64,000 nt of DNA from positions 1 to 64,000 of the forward strand of contig CAVYZK010000004.1 of assembly GCA_963772935.1 (NCBI GenBank), written 5' to 3'. A program made the translations under genes and the position numbers. Below, piece after piece: positions 53,298 through 62,320 of this stretch (its first letter is position 1; each line of letters begins with the position of its first letter). The DNA is from JANNNF01 sp963772935. Its GTDB lineage: Bacteria; Pseudomonadota; Alphaproteobacteria; Rhodobacterales; Rhodobacteraceae. Below the pieces are notes generated by a model. It saw only the letters and a list, made by a program, of their open reading frames with translations. It ran no database searches and was not told where the DNA came from.

Positions 53298-55224
53298 ATG
53301 ACAACGCGTGACACGATGGAACTGCGGGAAGACATGATCCGCGCGCAATACGATGCGGCCCTTGGCCTGCTTGCAGGCTTTGACCACGCGCCGCGTCTGG
53401 GCAAGGCGGTGGAGGCGGCAACCGCCGAGCGCAGCCCCGGCATCGGCACGCGCCCCCGTTTCCGGTCCACCGTGCCGGGTATGGCGACCCGCACCACAGC
53501 CCGTCCCGGTGGAGTGCGGTTGCTGGACCGGGTGGAAGGTTTGGGCGACGGCCTCACCTCCCCCCTGCAAGCCTCTGCTCTGCACGCCCTGCGCCGGGGC
53601 CTTGCGATTGCCCTGGCCATGGGCGACAGTTTTGCCGCGCAATCCGGGCTGGCCGAGTTGAAAAAGGCGAACCTTGAAGGCCGCCTGCCCGACCCCCGCC
53701 GCACTGAATTTACCGAACTGTCTGGCCGCCGAGGCGCTGCTGACCCTCTACACCCTCGCCAATGCCACCGCCTTTCTGCTCGCCCCGCATCTGGGGTCCG
53801 CGACGGTCGAGGTCGGCGCGGTGGACGAGGTGCTGACCGACAACGCCCCCTTGGCCCTGCAAGGCGCGCTGTGGGAATTGGATCAGGACATCGGCGCGCT
53901 TGCGACTGACGAGACGCGGCTGGTCGCCGTGATCGCCGCGTTTTGCGAGGCGCTGATGGAAAAGGTCGCCCTGCGCGCCGCCACGGCACCGAGGCTGGAG
54001 GCCTTTATCGGCGGCAGTTGGAAGGTCGAGGCGGACGGGCTGGTGATTTCCGGCTTCAAACCGGCGCGCGCGGCCAAGGGTGGCCCGCTGACCATGCAGT
54101 TCAAGAAACCGACCGAAGTGGTGGGCAACCACATCGCCAAATACCAATCGCTGCGGTTGGCAAAAATGCTGATGGCTTATGACTTTGACCGGCGGCTGAA
54201 CCCGTTTGCGGAATTGGGCGGATTCATCTTTACCTTCATGGGCGATGGCAAGCCGGGGACGGGAAAAACCACGCTGATCCAGATGATGGCGGGGTTGCTG
54301 GATGGCTATTGCAAGGTGGCGGGCTATCCGTTCCGGTATCAGAACTTTTCCATTGATCAGATTGACAGCTATCAGGGCAAATCGGGGCAAAACGCCAAGG
54401 CGTTTATTGACGCGGTGATTGATCCGTCGGTGATTGCCTTTGGAACCATCGACGATATTGATCAGGTGGCAGGCAAGCGGGGCGACCGGCAATCCTCGGC
54501 GGGCCAGCAGGAAGTGACGGCGGTGTTCATGGGGGCCTTTGCAGGCGCAAATACCGTGGTGCGCGGCAATTGCACCTTCGGGATGTTTTCCAACTACCCC
54601 GAAAACGTGGACGACGCCCTGCGCCAACGGGCCGGGGCGCGGTTTCTGGTCGATGGGCCGCAAAGCCGCGAGGATTATATTGATATCCTGTCGCTGTTGT
54701 TGGGTAAGAACCACGCCATTCCCTTGGGCGACCATGACCTGTTCGCGGCACAAGAGATCAAGAAGGCTGTCGCCGCCAGCTTTGAAGGCCATTCCCGCCC
54801 GCATGAGGATGGCTTGATCAAGGTCTGGGATCAGGTCGCGCGCGATATCGGCCCGCTGGATACAATTGCCAAGATCGGCACCTATCTGAAGGCCATTCAG
54901 GCCGCCGACGACCGCTTTACTGGCCGCGCGATCAAGAACATCACCGACGCGGTGAAAGTGCGGGCGATGGATTTCGAATTGCCGGATGAATGGATGGAAA
55001 ACCCCGATCTGTTTTTGTTCAAGGGGTATGACGATAAACTGGCAATGATCCGGGGGCTGACGACGCCGATTACGGTGGAGATGGTGATTCAAGAGGTGAA
55101 CCGCTACGCGGACAGCGAGTTCCGCTATGCGGACAAGTCGGATGAAGTGGCGATTGCGGGTATGGTAAGGGACTTTGGGCGGACGGAAGAGGCGAAGCGG
55201 CGGTATTTGGAGGGGAAGGGGTGA
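53298..55224 (+). CDS. AAA+ family ATPase, frameshifted
   Basis: A protein of about 641 aa after frame correction. A helical N-terminal region of about 280 residues precedes an AAA+ module: Walker A GDGKPGTGKTTL at about 315-326, Walker B FGTIDDID at about 381-388, and a sensor/arginine-finger-like segment MFSNYPENVDDALRQRAGARF near residue 435. The extra Pro in GKPGTGKT is unusual. The frame changes at a C5 run (53692-53696): one C fewer joins GRLPDP to AALNLPNCLAAEALL. It likely powers remodelling of a partner encoded in the same operon. No protease or nuclease domain is visible. Confidence 0.75.
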
Positions 55225-55234
55225 TGTGGCGGCT

Positions 55235-55373
55235 TGCCCTCCACCCCCAGCCCCTCCCCGACGCGGGGGAGAGGAGGCGCATCTGCGGCTGCCGTCGCCT
55301 GTGCGGTTGATCGGAATACGGCCCCCTCCCCCTTGTGGGGAGGGATGGGGTGGGGGGCCGGGGGGAAAGCCTT
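55235..55373. repeat. GC-rich hairpin repeats, 5' flank of the DUF559 gene
   Basis: Two clusters, CCCCTCCCC...CGGGGGAGAGG near 55249-55275 and CCCTCCCCCTTGTGGGGAGGG near 55324-55344, form strong hairpins. Copies of the same motif recur after the nuclease domain, which suggests a REP-like family tied to this gene. Confidence 0.65.
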
Positions 55374-55865
55374 ATGACTGGTATCGCCGCACATACCCGC
55401 TCCAACGCCCGCAAATTGCGCATCGGGATGACGCCGCAGGAACGGCGGCTGTGGGGGCAGTTGCGCGACCTGAACCATCGGCTTGGGCTGAACTTCCGCA
55501 GGCAGGCCCCAGTCGGGCGCTATATCGCGGATTTTGTGGATTTTGGACTGCGGCTGGTGATCGAGGTGGATGGTGGGCAGCATGAGGGCACGCAGGATGC
55601 AGCACGGGATGCGTGGTTTGCGGCGCAGGGTTTTCGGGTGCTGCGGTTCTGGAACAATGACGTGAGCGGCAATATCGACGGGGTGATGCAGATGATACTG
55701 GATGCGGTCGAAGCGGCCCCCCCACCCCAGCCCTCCCCACGAGGGGGAGGGAGGCGCCCTGCGACGGGCCTCTTCGCAGACTGTCAAGTGACTTGCGCCT
55801 CCCCTCCCCCTCGTGGGGAGGGGTTGGGGGTGGGGGGCACCCGGCCCAGAAGGACAGTCGAATGA
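55374..55865 (+). CDS. DUF559 domain protein (Vsr-like endonuclease fold)
   Basis: A 163-aa protein. Residues 1-115 form a DUF559 domain: ARKLRIGMTPQERRLWGQLR, NFRRQAPVGRYIADFVDFGL and RLVIEVDGGQHEG, the last with the D...E-x-D...QH set of Vsr/PD-(D/E)xK-like nucleases, then RVLRFWNNDVSGNIDGVMQ. The last 45 residues (from about APPPQPSPRGGG) are encoded by the flanking GC-rich repeat and look like read-through. It interrupts an otherwise tight operon and overlaps the next ATG by 4 bp. A role in DNA repair or mobility of the repeats is possible, unproven. Confidence 0.8.
   Translation: MTGIAAHTRSNARKLRIGMTPQERRLWGQLRDLNHRLGLNFRRQAPVGRYIADFVDFGLRLVIEVDGGQHEGTQDAARDAWFAAQGFRVLRFWNNDVSGNIDGVMQMILDAVEAAPPPQPSPRGGGRRPATGLFADCQVTCASPPPRGEGLGVGGTRPRRTVE
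55718..55861. repeat. GC-rich hairpin repeats, 3' flank of the DUF559 domain
   Basis: CCCTCCCCACGAGGGGGAGGG near 55734-55754 and CCCTCCCCCTCGTGGGGAGGGG near 55802-55823 match the 5' cluster. They are translated as a Pro/Arg/Gly-rich tail of the DUF559 protein. Confidence 0.65.
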
Positions 55866-57208
55866 AACGCCTCATCGCCGCCGGCCTGATGTTCGGCAAC
55901 CTGATCGAAGTCACCTCCCCCGCCCTCATCGAGCGGTATAACCGCGCGCTGAAGCATCTGACCGGCAAGACCACCGCGCTCAAGGATTTCCACATCGACA
56001 TTTCGGGCTACTCGCCCGAGATCGGCGATGAGCTGAACGATGACCTCTACCTCAACCCCAACGGCTGCAACCGGCAGTTCATCCTGCTGACCACGGCGCA
56101 GAAGGATGCGCCGCTGTTGAATATCAAATTCTCCACCTCGCGCAGCATCCTTCAGCAGTTCATCGAGAAAAACGAGGCGCAACTGTTCGCCCTGACCGCG
56201 CGCGATGCGGTGGCGGGGGAGTTGCAGAATTCGGTCTACACGGTCGACACCCCCGCCAAACTGTTCGATATCCGCCAAGTGACGGTGGAGGCCGATACGA
56301 TCGGCGGGCATGTGGCCGATGCGGGCAAACTGGCCGGGTTGATCGACCGGTTTCGCAAGGAACCCGACGGCTGGCGCGATGATCTGCTGATTGCCGACAT
56401 GATCACCCTTGCCAAAAAGACCGGCGATGTGACGCGGGTGCCGATTGCCCTGCCTGCGATGGTGTTTCAGCAGCCAAATTTCTGGACCAGCCATTTCGGC
56501 GGCCTTTATATCTTTCGCGATACCAAACAGGCGGGCGTGATCTCGACCCTGCCCAAAGCTAGCCTTGGCGCGGTGCCGATCAGCCCGGTGATGGATATCA
56601 CCAACCGCAACCAGATTGCCGACTGGCTGGACCGCAACGGCCTGGTGGAGCCCATCGTGCAGGCGCGCGGGGCGGATGCGGGGGGGATCTTGCGGCAGAA
56701 GATGGATTTCATTCTGGTCGATGCGGCGGACCGGTTGCAGATCAACATCGCAGACGCCAACCGCACCGAATTGCGCAAGATCGCCAATCGCTTGGGCGAC
56801 GCGCTGCCGCCCGAGTTTCTCGGCCTTGCCGCCCTGTTGCGGTGGGTCGAGGGCGGCGGCGACTGGCCGCGTATCACCAGCGAACACCCCAGCTATTTCT
56901 ACACCCTGCGCGCCAAACAGGGCCGCGACCGCGATCTGGTGAACATGCTGCTGGCGGAGCTTGCGCCGATGGACGTGCGGCAGATGTTCATCGTGCATAA
57001 AGAAGTGTTCTACACCCAGTATGCCACATGGTCCGAGGCCAAGCGGCAGTACGTGGCGGATTTTCTGGCGCGCGAGTATAAGGTGGATGCTCAGGGCGCG
57101 CGGGCCGCGCTGTTCGGGCCGGAACCGGCGATGCAGGATGCAGCCCCCGTGGCCCCGCGCCCGGCACCTGTCGGCCCATGGGGCGCAGTAGGCAGAGGGC
57201 GGCGATGA
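55862..57208 (+). CDS. Unrecognised protein of the AAA+ operon
   Basis: A 448-aa protein without a motif I can name. It begins RLIAAGLMFGNLIEVTSPALIERYNRAL, has a compact central part (WTSHFGGLYIFRDTKQAGVI, then FILVDAADRLQINIADANR) and a helical C-terminus (MFIVHKEVFYTQYATWSEAK) ending in a Pro/Arg tail. No signal peptide is obvious. ATG 55862 overlaps the DUF559 stop and its own stop overlaps the next ATG, so it is translated with its neighbours. Its place in the operon suggests a partner of the ATPase and the downstream membrane proteins. Confidence 0.65.
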   Translation: MKRLIAAGLMFGNLIEVTSPALIERYNRALKHLTGKTTALKDFHIDISGYSPEIGDELNDDLYLNPNGCNRQFILLTTAQKDAPLLNIKFSTSRSILQQFIEKNEAQLFALTARDAVAGELQNSVYTVDTPAKLFDIRQVTVEADTIGGHVADAGKLAGLIDRFRKEPDGWRDDLLIADMITLAKKTGDVTRVPIALPAMVFQQPNFWTSHFGGLYIFRDTKQAGVISTLPKASLGAVPISPVMDITNRNQIADWLDRNGLVEPIVQARGADAGGILRQKMDFILVDAADRLQINIADANRTELRKIANRLGDALPPEFLGLAALLRWVEGGGDWPRITSEHPSYFYTLRAKQGRDRDLVNMLLAELAPMDVRQMFIVHKEVFYTQYATWSEAKRQYVADFLAREYKVDAQGARAALFGPEPAMQDAAPVAPRPAPVGPWGAVGRGRR

Positions 57209-57474
57209 TACTGGGGTTTTTCCGGCTGATGCTGTTTGGCGCGATTGCCATGACGGTGGTTTACGTTCTGGTGTCGGTCTATTCGCGGTCGGTGCGGCGC
57301 GAGTGGCTGGAAAAGAACTTTGACGCGGGCGGTGTACCCGGCGACCGCAACGCCTATATTGCCGAAGGGATGCAGGCCTATGAACGCGGTCTGCGGCGCA
57401 AACTGATCTGGCTGGTTTACATCATTCCCGCCGTGGTCTTTACCACGGTGTTCTGGACACTGAATTTCTCGTGA
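57205..57474 (+). CDS. Small membrane protein with two helices
   Basis: An 89-aa protein with an N-terminal helix (GFFRLMLFGAIAMTVVYVLVSV), a charged 40-residue middle (RREWLEKNFDAGGVPGDRNAY) and a C-terminal helix (LIWLVYIIPAVVFTTVFW). ATG 57205 overlaps the preceding stop. The function is unknown; it is likely an inner-membrane partner of the DUF1523 protein that starts 7 bp later. Confidence 0.7.
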   Translation: MILGFFRLMLFGAIAMTVVYVLVSVYSRSVRREWLEKNFDAGGVPGDRNAYIAEGMQAYERGLRRKLIWLVYIIPAVVFTTVFWTLNFS

Positions 57475-57481
57475 GGGTGCG

Positions 57482-58150
57482 ATGCGCTATGTAAAATGGA
57501 CGGTTGTGGTGGTGCTTTTGCTGCTGGTGGGGTCGTTCTTCCACTACACCCTGCCGCAGCATGATATCGTGCGGATCGTGGGGGCCAATACGCAGCGGAT
57601 GGATCTGGGCGAAAACTCGTGGTTCTTCGCCGCGCCGGATGCGGGCACCAGCACGGCAACGGCTGGCAGCCGCGATGTGAAGTTTATCGAGACGATTCAA
57701 CCCAACGGCCGCCCGATGGTCTACCGGAACGAGGATACAAGCTGGGGCTGGCCGCCCTATTTCAAGGTCAACAGCTTTGATATTCAGACGCAGGCCGCCG
57801 ATCTGACCTCGACCGAGGCCGCCCCGAAATGGGTGGTGATCACGCATTACGGCTGGCGCAATCAGTTGTTCACGATCTTTCCGAACGCGGTGAAGCTGCG
57901 GCAGGTCGATAGCCCCGATGTGACGATCATCCCATGGGTCAACATCATCCTGTTCACCCTGCTGGCCTTCATCCTGTTCATGCTGCGCCGGATGTGGATG
58001 CAATTCCGCGAACGCACCATCGACCCAGCGTTGGAAGATGTGGGCGATGCCTGGGATGCGGTTGATGCACGCGCCGACGCCGCGCGGGATGGGGCCAAAC
58101 GGGCATCCGGGCGCTTTACCGGCTGGCTCGGGACGTGGCGCAAGCCATAG
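57482..58150 (+). CDS. DUF1523 family membrane protein
   Basis: A 222-aa protein that I recognise as DUF1523, a family typical of Rhodobacterales. An N-terminal helix (WTVVVVLLLLVGSFFHY) is followed by the hallmark TLPQHDIVRIVGANTQR, then a periplasmic domain (SWGWPPYFKVNSFDIQTQAA, VITHYGWRNQLFTIFPNAV), a second helix (IIPWVNIILFTLLAFILFML) and a basic helical cytoplasmic tail. The biological role is not known. It ends the operon, just before a hairpin terminator. Confidence 0.8.
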   Translation: MRYVKWTVVVVLLLLVGSFFHYTLPQHDIVRIVGANTQRMDLGENSWFFAAPDAGTSTATAGSRDVKFIETIQPNGRPMVYRNEDTSWGWPPYFKVNSFDIQTQAADLTSTEAAPKWVVITHYGWRNQLFTIFPNAVKLRQVDSPDVTIIPWVNIILFTLLAFILFMLRRMWMQFRERTIDPALEDVGDAWDAVDARADAARDGAKRASGRFTGWLGTWRKP

Positions 58151-58162
58151 GTCCGTGGCAAC

Positions 58163-58197
58163 GCCGTCTGGCGGGCCTCAATGGCGCGCCAGACGGC
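58163..58197. terminator. Hairpin between converging DUF1523 and peroxiredoxin genes
   Basis: GCCGTCTGGCG and CGCCAGACGGC form an 11-bp stem around a 13-nt loop, 12 bp after one stop and 9 bp before the other. No T-run; likely a bidirectional terminator. Confidence 0.6.
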
Positions 58198-58205
58198 CCT
58201 ACCGC

Positions 58206-58694
58206 TTAGATCAATTCCAGCAGCGCTTCGCCGCCCGAAATCTCGCACAGACCTGCGTTTTCTTCCAGGTTCAGCACCGTCACCACGCCATCATCAGCCA
58301 GCAGCGCATAGCGTTTGGACCGCGCAAGCAACCCGATGGCCGGAATGTCGAAATCGAGGCCAATGGCCTTGGTGAACGACGCATCCGCATCGCCCAGCAT
58401 GGTGATGCCCGCTGCCGTGGCCCCCGTCGCCTCGCCCCAGGCTTTCATCACGAAGGGGTCGTTGACCGACACGCAGATCACCTCATCCACGCCCTTGGCC
58501 GCAAACCCGGCCTTGGTGCGCATGAAACTTGGCACATGCGCGGTCGAACAGGTGCCGGTATAGGCCCCCGGCAGACCGAAAATCACAACCTTGCGGCCTT
58601 TCAATTTGCTGGAAAGGTTGATGCCTTCCGGCCCATTCGCACCGATTTGCAAAAGTGTGGCGTCGGGCAGGGTGGAGCCTACGGAAATTGTCAT
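58206..58694 (-). CDS. Peroxiredoxin, PRX5/AhpE-type redoxin
   Basis: A 162-aa thiol peroxidase of the Prx5 group. The peroxidatic Cys lies in GLPGAYTGTCSTAHVPSF near residue 49 (PGAxTxxCS), preceded by KVVIF and followed by GVDEVICVSVNDPFVM. A second Cys near the C-terminus (NAGLCEI) could form an intramolecular disulfide. ATG 58694 has AGAGGGA upstream and gives the usual MTISVG start. It is divergent from the ferredoxin-reductase gene across 79 bp, possibly a shared oxidative-stress promoter. Confidence 0.92.
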   Translation of the reverse strand: MTISVGSTLPDATLLQIGANGPEGINLSSKLKGRKVVIFGLPGAYTGTCSTAHVPSFMRTKAGFAAKGVDEVICVSVNDPFVMKAWGEATGATAAGITMLGDADASFTKAIGLDFDIPAIGLLARSKRYALLADDGVVTVLNLEENAGLCEISGGEALLELI

Positions 58695-58773
58695 CAAAAG
58701 TCCCTCTCGCGTTGCGTTTCTCTCTGACCGGGATATAGGGTCCGCGCGACAGATCGGCCAGAGGGGACACGCG

Positions 58774-59978
58774 ATGGATGTGGTGGTAATCGGGGCAGGG
58801 CAGGCCGGGGCGGCTTTGGTCGCCAAATTGCGGACCCTTGGTCATGCGGGGGCCATCACCCTGATCGGCGAGGAAGCCGCCCCCCCTATCAGCGCCCCCC
58901 CCTGTCGAAGGCCTATCTGATGGGCGAGATGGAGGTGGAACGCCTCTGGCTGCGCTCGCCCGAGTTCTACGCCGAAAACGATATCACGCTGGAACTGGGT
59001 CAGCCCGTTACCGCCATCGACCCTACGGCCCGGACCGTGACGGTCGGTGGCAAGGTCATCCCCTATGACGCTTTGGCCCTGACCACCGGGTCCACCCCCC
59101 GACGTCTGCCTGCTGCCGTCGGGGGCGATCTCGCCGGGGTTTACACCGTCCGCAGCCTATATGACGTTGATGCCATGCGCGCCGAGTTTGTCGTGGGCCG
59201 TCGGGTGATCATCGTGGGTGGCGGGTACATCGGGCTGGAGGCAGCGGCTGTGGCCGCAAAGCTGGGGCTGGATGTGACGGTGCTGGAAATGGCGCCGCGC
59301 ATCTTGCAGCGGGTGGCAGCACCCGAGACGTCTGATTATTTCCGCGCGCTGCATACCTCGCATGGGGTGAAAATTCTGGAATCGACCGGACTGGACCGCT
59401 TGCTTGGCGAGGGCCATGTCACCGGCGCGCGGCTGACCGATGGCCGCGAATTGCCCGCCGATTTCGTCATCGCAGGCGTCGGCATCCTGCCCGGCACCGC
59501 ACTGGCCGAGACCGCAGGGCTGGCGATTGAAAACGGCATCCGCACCGATGCCCATGGCCGCACCTCCGACCCGCATATCTGGTCGGCAGGCGATTGCGCG
59601 TCCTTTCCGTGGCAGGGCGGTCGCTTGCGGCTGGAATCGGTCGGCAACGCCATCGATCAGGCTGAGGCTGTGGCCGCCAACATCCTCGGGGCTGATGCGC
59701 CCTATACCGCGCAGCCGTGGTTCTGGTCAGATCAGTATGATTGCAAGCTGCAAATCGCGGGCCTGAACACCGGCTATGATCACATCACCACCCGCCCCGG
59801 CGAAGATGGCGCGGTGTCGTTCTGGTACTACAAGGGCGCGCAGCTGCTGGCAGTTGATGCGATGAACGACGCCCGCGCCTATATGGTCGGCAAGCGGTTG
59901 ATCGAGATGGGGAAATCCCCCGACCCTGCCGTAATCGCCAACCCCGACACCGTGCTGAAAGCCCTGCTCAAGGCATGA
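58774..59978 (+). CDS. FAD-dependent ferredoxin/rubredoxin reductase family protein, frameshifted
   Basis: A flavoprotein of about 401 aa that would pass electrons from NADH to a [2Fe-2S] ferredoxin for a cytochrome P450 or dioxygenase. It has the FAD site VVVIGAGQAGAALV, the NAD site VIIVGGGYIGLEAAAVAAKLG near residue 148 and the second FAD motif DPHIWSAGDCAS near residue 268. The frame is broken in a C7 run (58880-58886); adding one C restores the family block PPYQRPPLSKAYLMGEMEVE. GAGGGG precedes ATG 58774. No P450 or ferredoxin gene is nearby. Coupled to rsmD by ATGA. Confidence 0.85.
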
Positions 59979-60535
59979 GGATCATCGGCGGTTCCGCGCG
60001 CGGCCTGCACCTGACCCCCGTGGGGGCAGGGGATGCGGCGGCCCATCTGCGCCCCACGTCCGACCGCGTGCGCGAGGCGATCTTCAACCTGCTGATAAAC
60101 GGCGGCTACGGCAACCCCGTTGCCGGTGCCCGCGTTCTGGACCTGTTCGCAGGCACTGGCGCCCTCGGGTTGGAGGCGCTGTCGCGCGGGGCAACCCACG
60201 CCACCTTCGTTGACGACGGCCGCGCCGCCCACGCCCTGATCACCCGCAACATCGCCCTGCTGCGCAGCCCTGACACCGCCATTCTGAAACGCGATGCCAC
60301 CACGCTGCCACCCAACCCCGGCCCCGCCTACACGCTCGTCTTTCTCGACCCGCCTTATGGCAAGTCGATGGGGCAGGCGGCGCTTGCCAGCCTGCTGAAA
60401 GGCAACTGGCTGGCCCCGGGTGCTGTTCTGGTGTGGGAGGAAGGCAGCCGCCAAATCCCGCCGCCCCCGTTTGACCAACTGGACCAACGCAAGTATGGCG
60501 ACACCATCGTCACTCTATTGAAGGCTCCTCAATGA
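59975..60535 (+). CDS. rsmD: 16S rRNA (guanine(966)-N(2))-methyltransferase
   Basis: It methylates G966 of 16S rRNA during 30S assembly. The 186-aa protein begins MRIIGGSARGLHL, has LRPTSDRVREAIFNLL, SAM-binding ARVLDLFAGTGALGLEALSRG and the catalytic DPPY in LVFLDPPYGKSM near residue 126. All RsmD marks are present at normal length. It overlaps both neighbours by 4 bp. Confidence 0.95.
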   Translation: MRIIGGSARGLHLTPVGAGDAAAHLRPTSDRVREAIFNLLINGGYGNPVAGARVLDLFAGTGALGLEALSRGATHATFVDDGRAAHALITRNIALLRSPDTAILKRDATTLPPNPGPAYTLVFLDPPYGKSMGQAALASLLKGNWLAPGAVLVWEEGSRQIPPPPFDQLDQRKYGDTIVTLLKAPQ

Positions 60536-61176
60536 CCCCCAAAGCCGTATTGTTCGATTGTGACGGGGTGATCGTTGACAGCGAAGGCATGACCCTGATC
60601 ATGTTGCAGGCCGATCTCGCCAACCATGGCCTGCTGCTGACCCTGCATGATCTGGAAACCGATTTCATTGGCGGCACGATTGAAACCGTTGCCGAGCGCG
60701 CGATTGCGGCGGGGGCTGACTTGCCCGATGGCTGGGCCGATGCGTTCTATCAAAAGCTGTATGCGATGCTGGCCGTCAACACGCCCCTGATGGCAGGTGT
60801 TGTGAATGTGCTGGATGCCTTGGATGCGGCGGGTATTCCTTATGCGGTCGGCTCCAACGGCACGCCGGAAAAGATGCAGATCACGCTTGGCCAGCATGGC
60901 CTGATCCCGCGCTTTCACGGCCATATCTATTCCGGCCAGGCCCTTGGCCGCCCCAAACCCGCGCCTGACTTGTACCTGCACGCCGCCGCCGCGCTGAACG
61001 TGGCCCCAAAGGATTGCGTGGTGATTGAAGACAGCGTGGCCGGTGCGATGGCGGCCCAAGCCGCTGGCATGCGCTGCTTTGGCTTCGCACCCCAAGGCCC
61101 GCACCCGCGCCTTGCAGCAACAGGCGCGGTCCTGTTCAGCGATATGGCCGATCTGCCGGGCCTTCTCGGCCTCTGA
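60532..61176 (+). CDS. HAD-superfamily phosphatase/phosphomutase (PGMB/CbbY-like)
   Basis: A 214-aa HAD enzyme. Motif I is FDCDGVIVDSEG (nucleophile Asp and second Asp), motif II GSNGTPEK, motif III KPAPDLYLHAA and motif IV VIEDSVAGAMAA. A four-helix cap sits between motifs I and II (subclass IA). The DGVIVDSE start fits the beta-phosphoglucomutase/CbbY/Gph group; the substrate is not predictable. Coupled to rsmD by ATGA. Confidence 0.88.
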   Translation: MTPKAVLFDCDGVIVDSEGMTLIMLQADLANHGLLLTLHDLETDFIGGTIETVAERAIAAGADLPDGWADAFYQKLYAMLAVNTPLMAGVVNVLDALDAAGIPYAVGSNGTPEKMQITLGQHGLIPRFHGHIYSGQALGRPKPAPDLYLHAAAALNVAPKDCVVIEDSVAGAMAAQAAGMRCFGFAPQGPHPRLAATGAVLFSDMADLPGLLGL

Positions 61177-61184
61177 CCCTTTCG

Positions 61185-61240
61185 CACTGGCCCAAATATC
61201 CTCGGGGGGAGGCGCGCCGCGCCGTGGGGGGCAGACAGCC
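61185..61240. repeat. Rhodobacterales-type intergenic repeat
   Basis: CCCAAATATCCTCGGGGGG is followed by GGCGCGCCGCGCC and GGGGGGC/GCCCCC arms, between a plus-strand and a converging minus-strand gene. It resembles the element after creatinase (43519-43570) in opposite orientation and probably acts as a bidirectional terminator. Confidence 0.5.
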
Positions 61241-61247
61241 CCCTTCT

Positions 61248-62304
61248 TTACCGCAATCTCCGCCCGTCCTTCGCGTCAAAGAACAGCGCGGTGGCCGCGT
61301 CAAACGTCACCCCCACCCGGTCGCCAAGCCGCACCTTCGGGTCTTCATGCGACTCGATCACCAGCTTTTCGCCCGATGGGGCCCGTCACATGAATGAACG
61401 CGACCCCGCCCAGGGCTTCGGTCATGTCTACCTTATGCGTGGTCCCTGACAGATCCAGCGCCAGATGCTGCGGGCGCAGGCCAATCGTCACGGCCCCTGC
61501 ATCGGGCAGCCGGACGGTCGGCATCAACGACCCGCCAAGGCCCGCCGCCGCAACCTGCCCCCCCTGCACCACCCCGGCCACAAAGTTCATCGCCGGGCTG
61601 CCGATAAAGCCCGCGACGAATTTGTTATCCGGGTCGTGGTACAACTCCAGCGGTGCGCCGACCTGTTCCACCCGGCCTGCGCGCAGCACCACGATCTTGT
61701 CGGCCAGCGTCATCGCCTCGACCTGATCATGGGTGACGTAGATCATCGTGGCCCCAATCTCGCGGTGCAGGCGGGCGATTTCCACCCGCATCTCCACCCG
61801 CAACTCGGCATCAAGGTTCGACAAAGGCTCGTCGAACAGAAACACCTCCGGCCCCCGCACAATCGCGCGACCAATGGCGACGCGCTGGCGTTGCCCGCCC
61901 GACAGCGCCTTGGGTTTGCGGGCCAGATAGTCGTCCAGCTTCAGGATGCGGCTGGCTTCCTTGACCTTGGCCGCCACTTCCGCCGCCGGATGCCCGGTCA
62001 TCTTCAGCCCGAACCCCATGTTTTCTGCCACCGTCATGTGCGGGTACAGCGCATAGGTCTGAAACACCATCGCCACCCCCCGCTCACTCGGGTCAGCCTT
62101 GGTCACATCCCGCGCGCCGATGTGGATGGCCCCTTGGCTGGTTTCCTCCAGCCCCGCCACCATCCGCAGCAAGGTGGATTTGCCGCAACCGGATGGGCCG
62201 ACAAAGACGCAGAACTCGCCATCGGTGATGTCCAGACTGACCCCATGGATCACCTGCACATCGCCGTAGCGTTTGACCACATTGTTCAGTGTGACACCTG
62301 ACAT
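61248..62304 (-). CDS. Sugar ABC transporter ATP-binding protein (UgpC/MsmK type), frameshifted
   Basis: An ATPase of about 351 aa after correction. Walker A is FVGPSGCGKSTLLRMVAGLE, the Q-loop is MVFQTYALYPHMTVAENM, the signature is LSGGQRQRVAIGRAIVRGP, Walker B is VFLFDEPLSNLDAELRVEM and the switch His is in VTHDQVEAMTLADKI. The C-terminal OB-type regulatory domain is of the CUT1 family. One extra base in a G4 run (61378-61381 on the plus strand) breaks the frame; without it VTGPSGEKLVIESHEDPKVR and about 40 further residues follow. It serves a carbohydrate importer with the binding protein at 63211. Confidence 0.92.
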
Positions 62305-62320
62305 AAGGCTTCCTCCCCTA

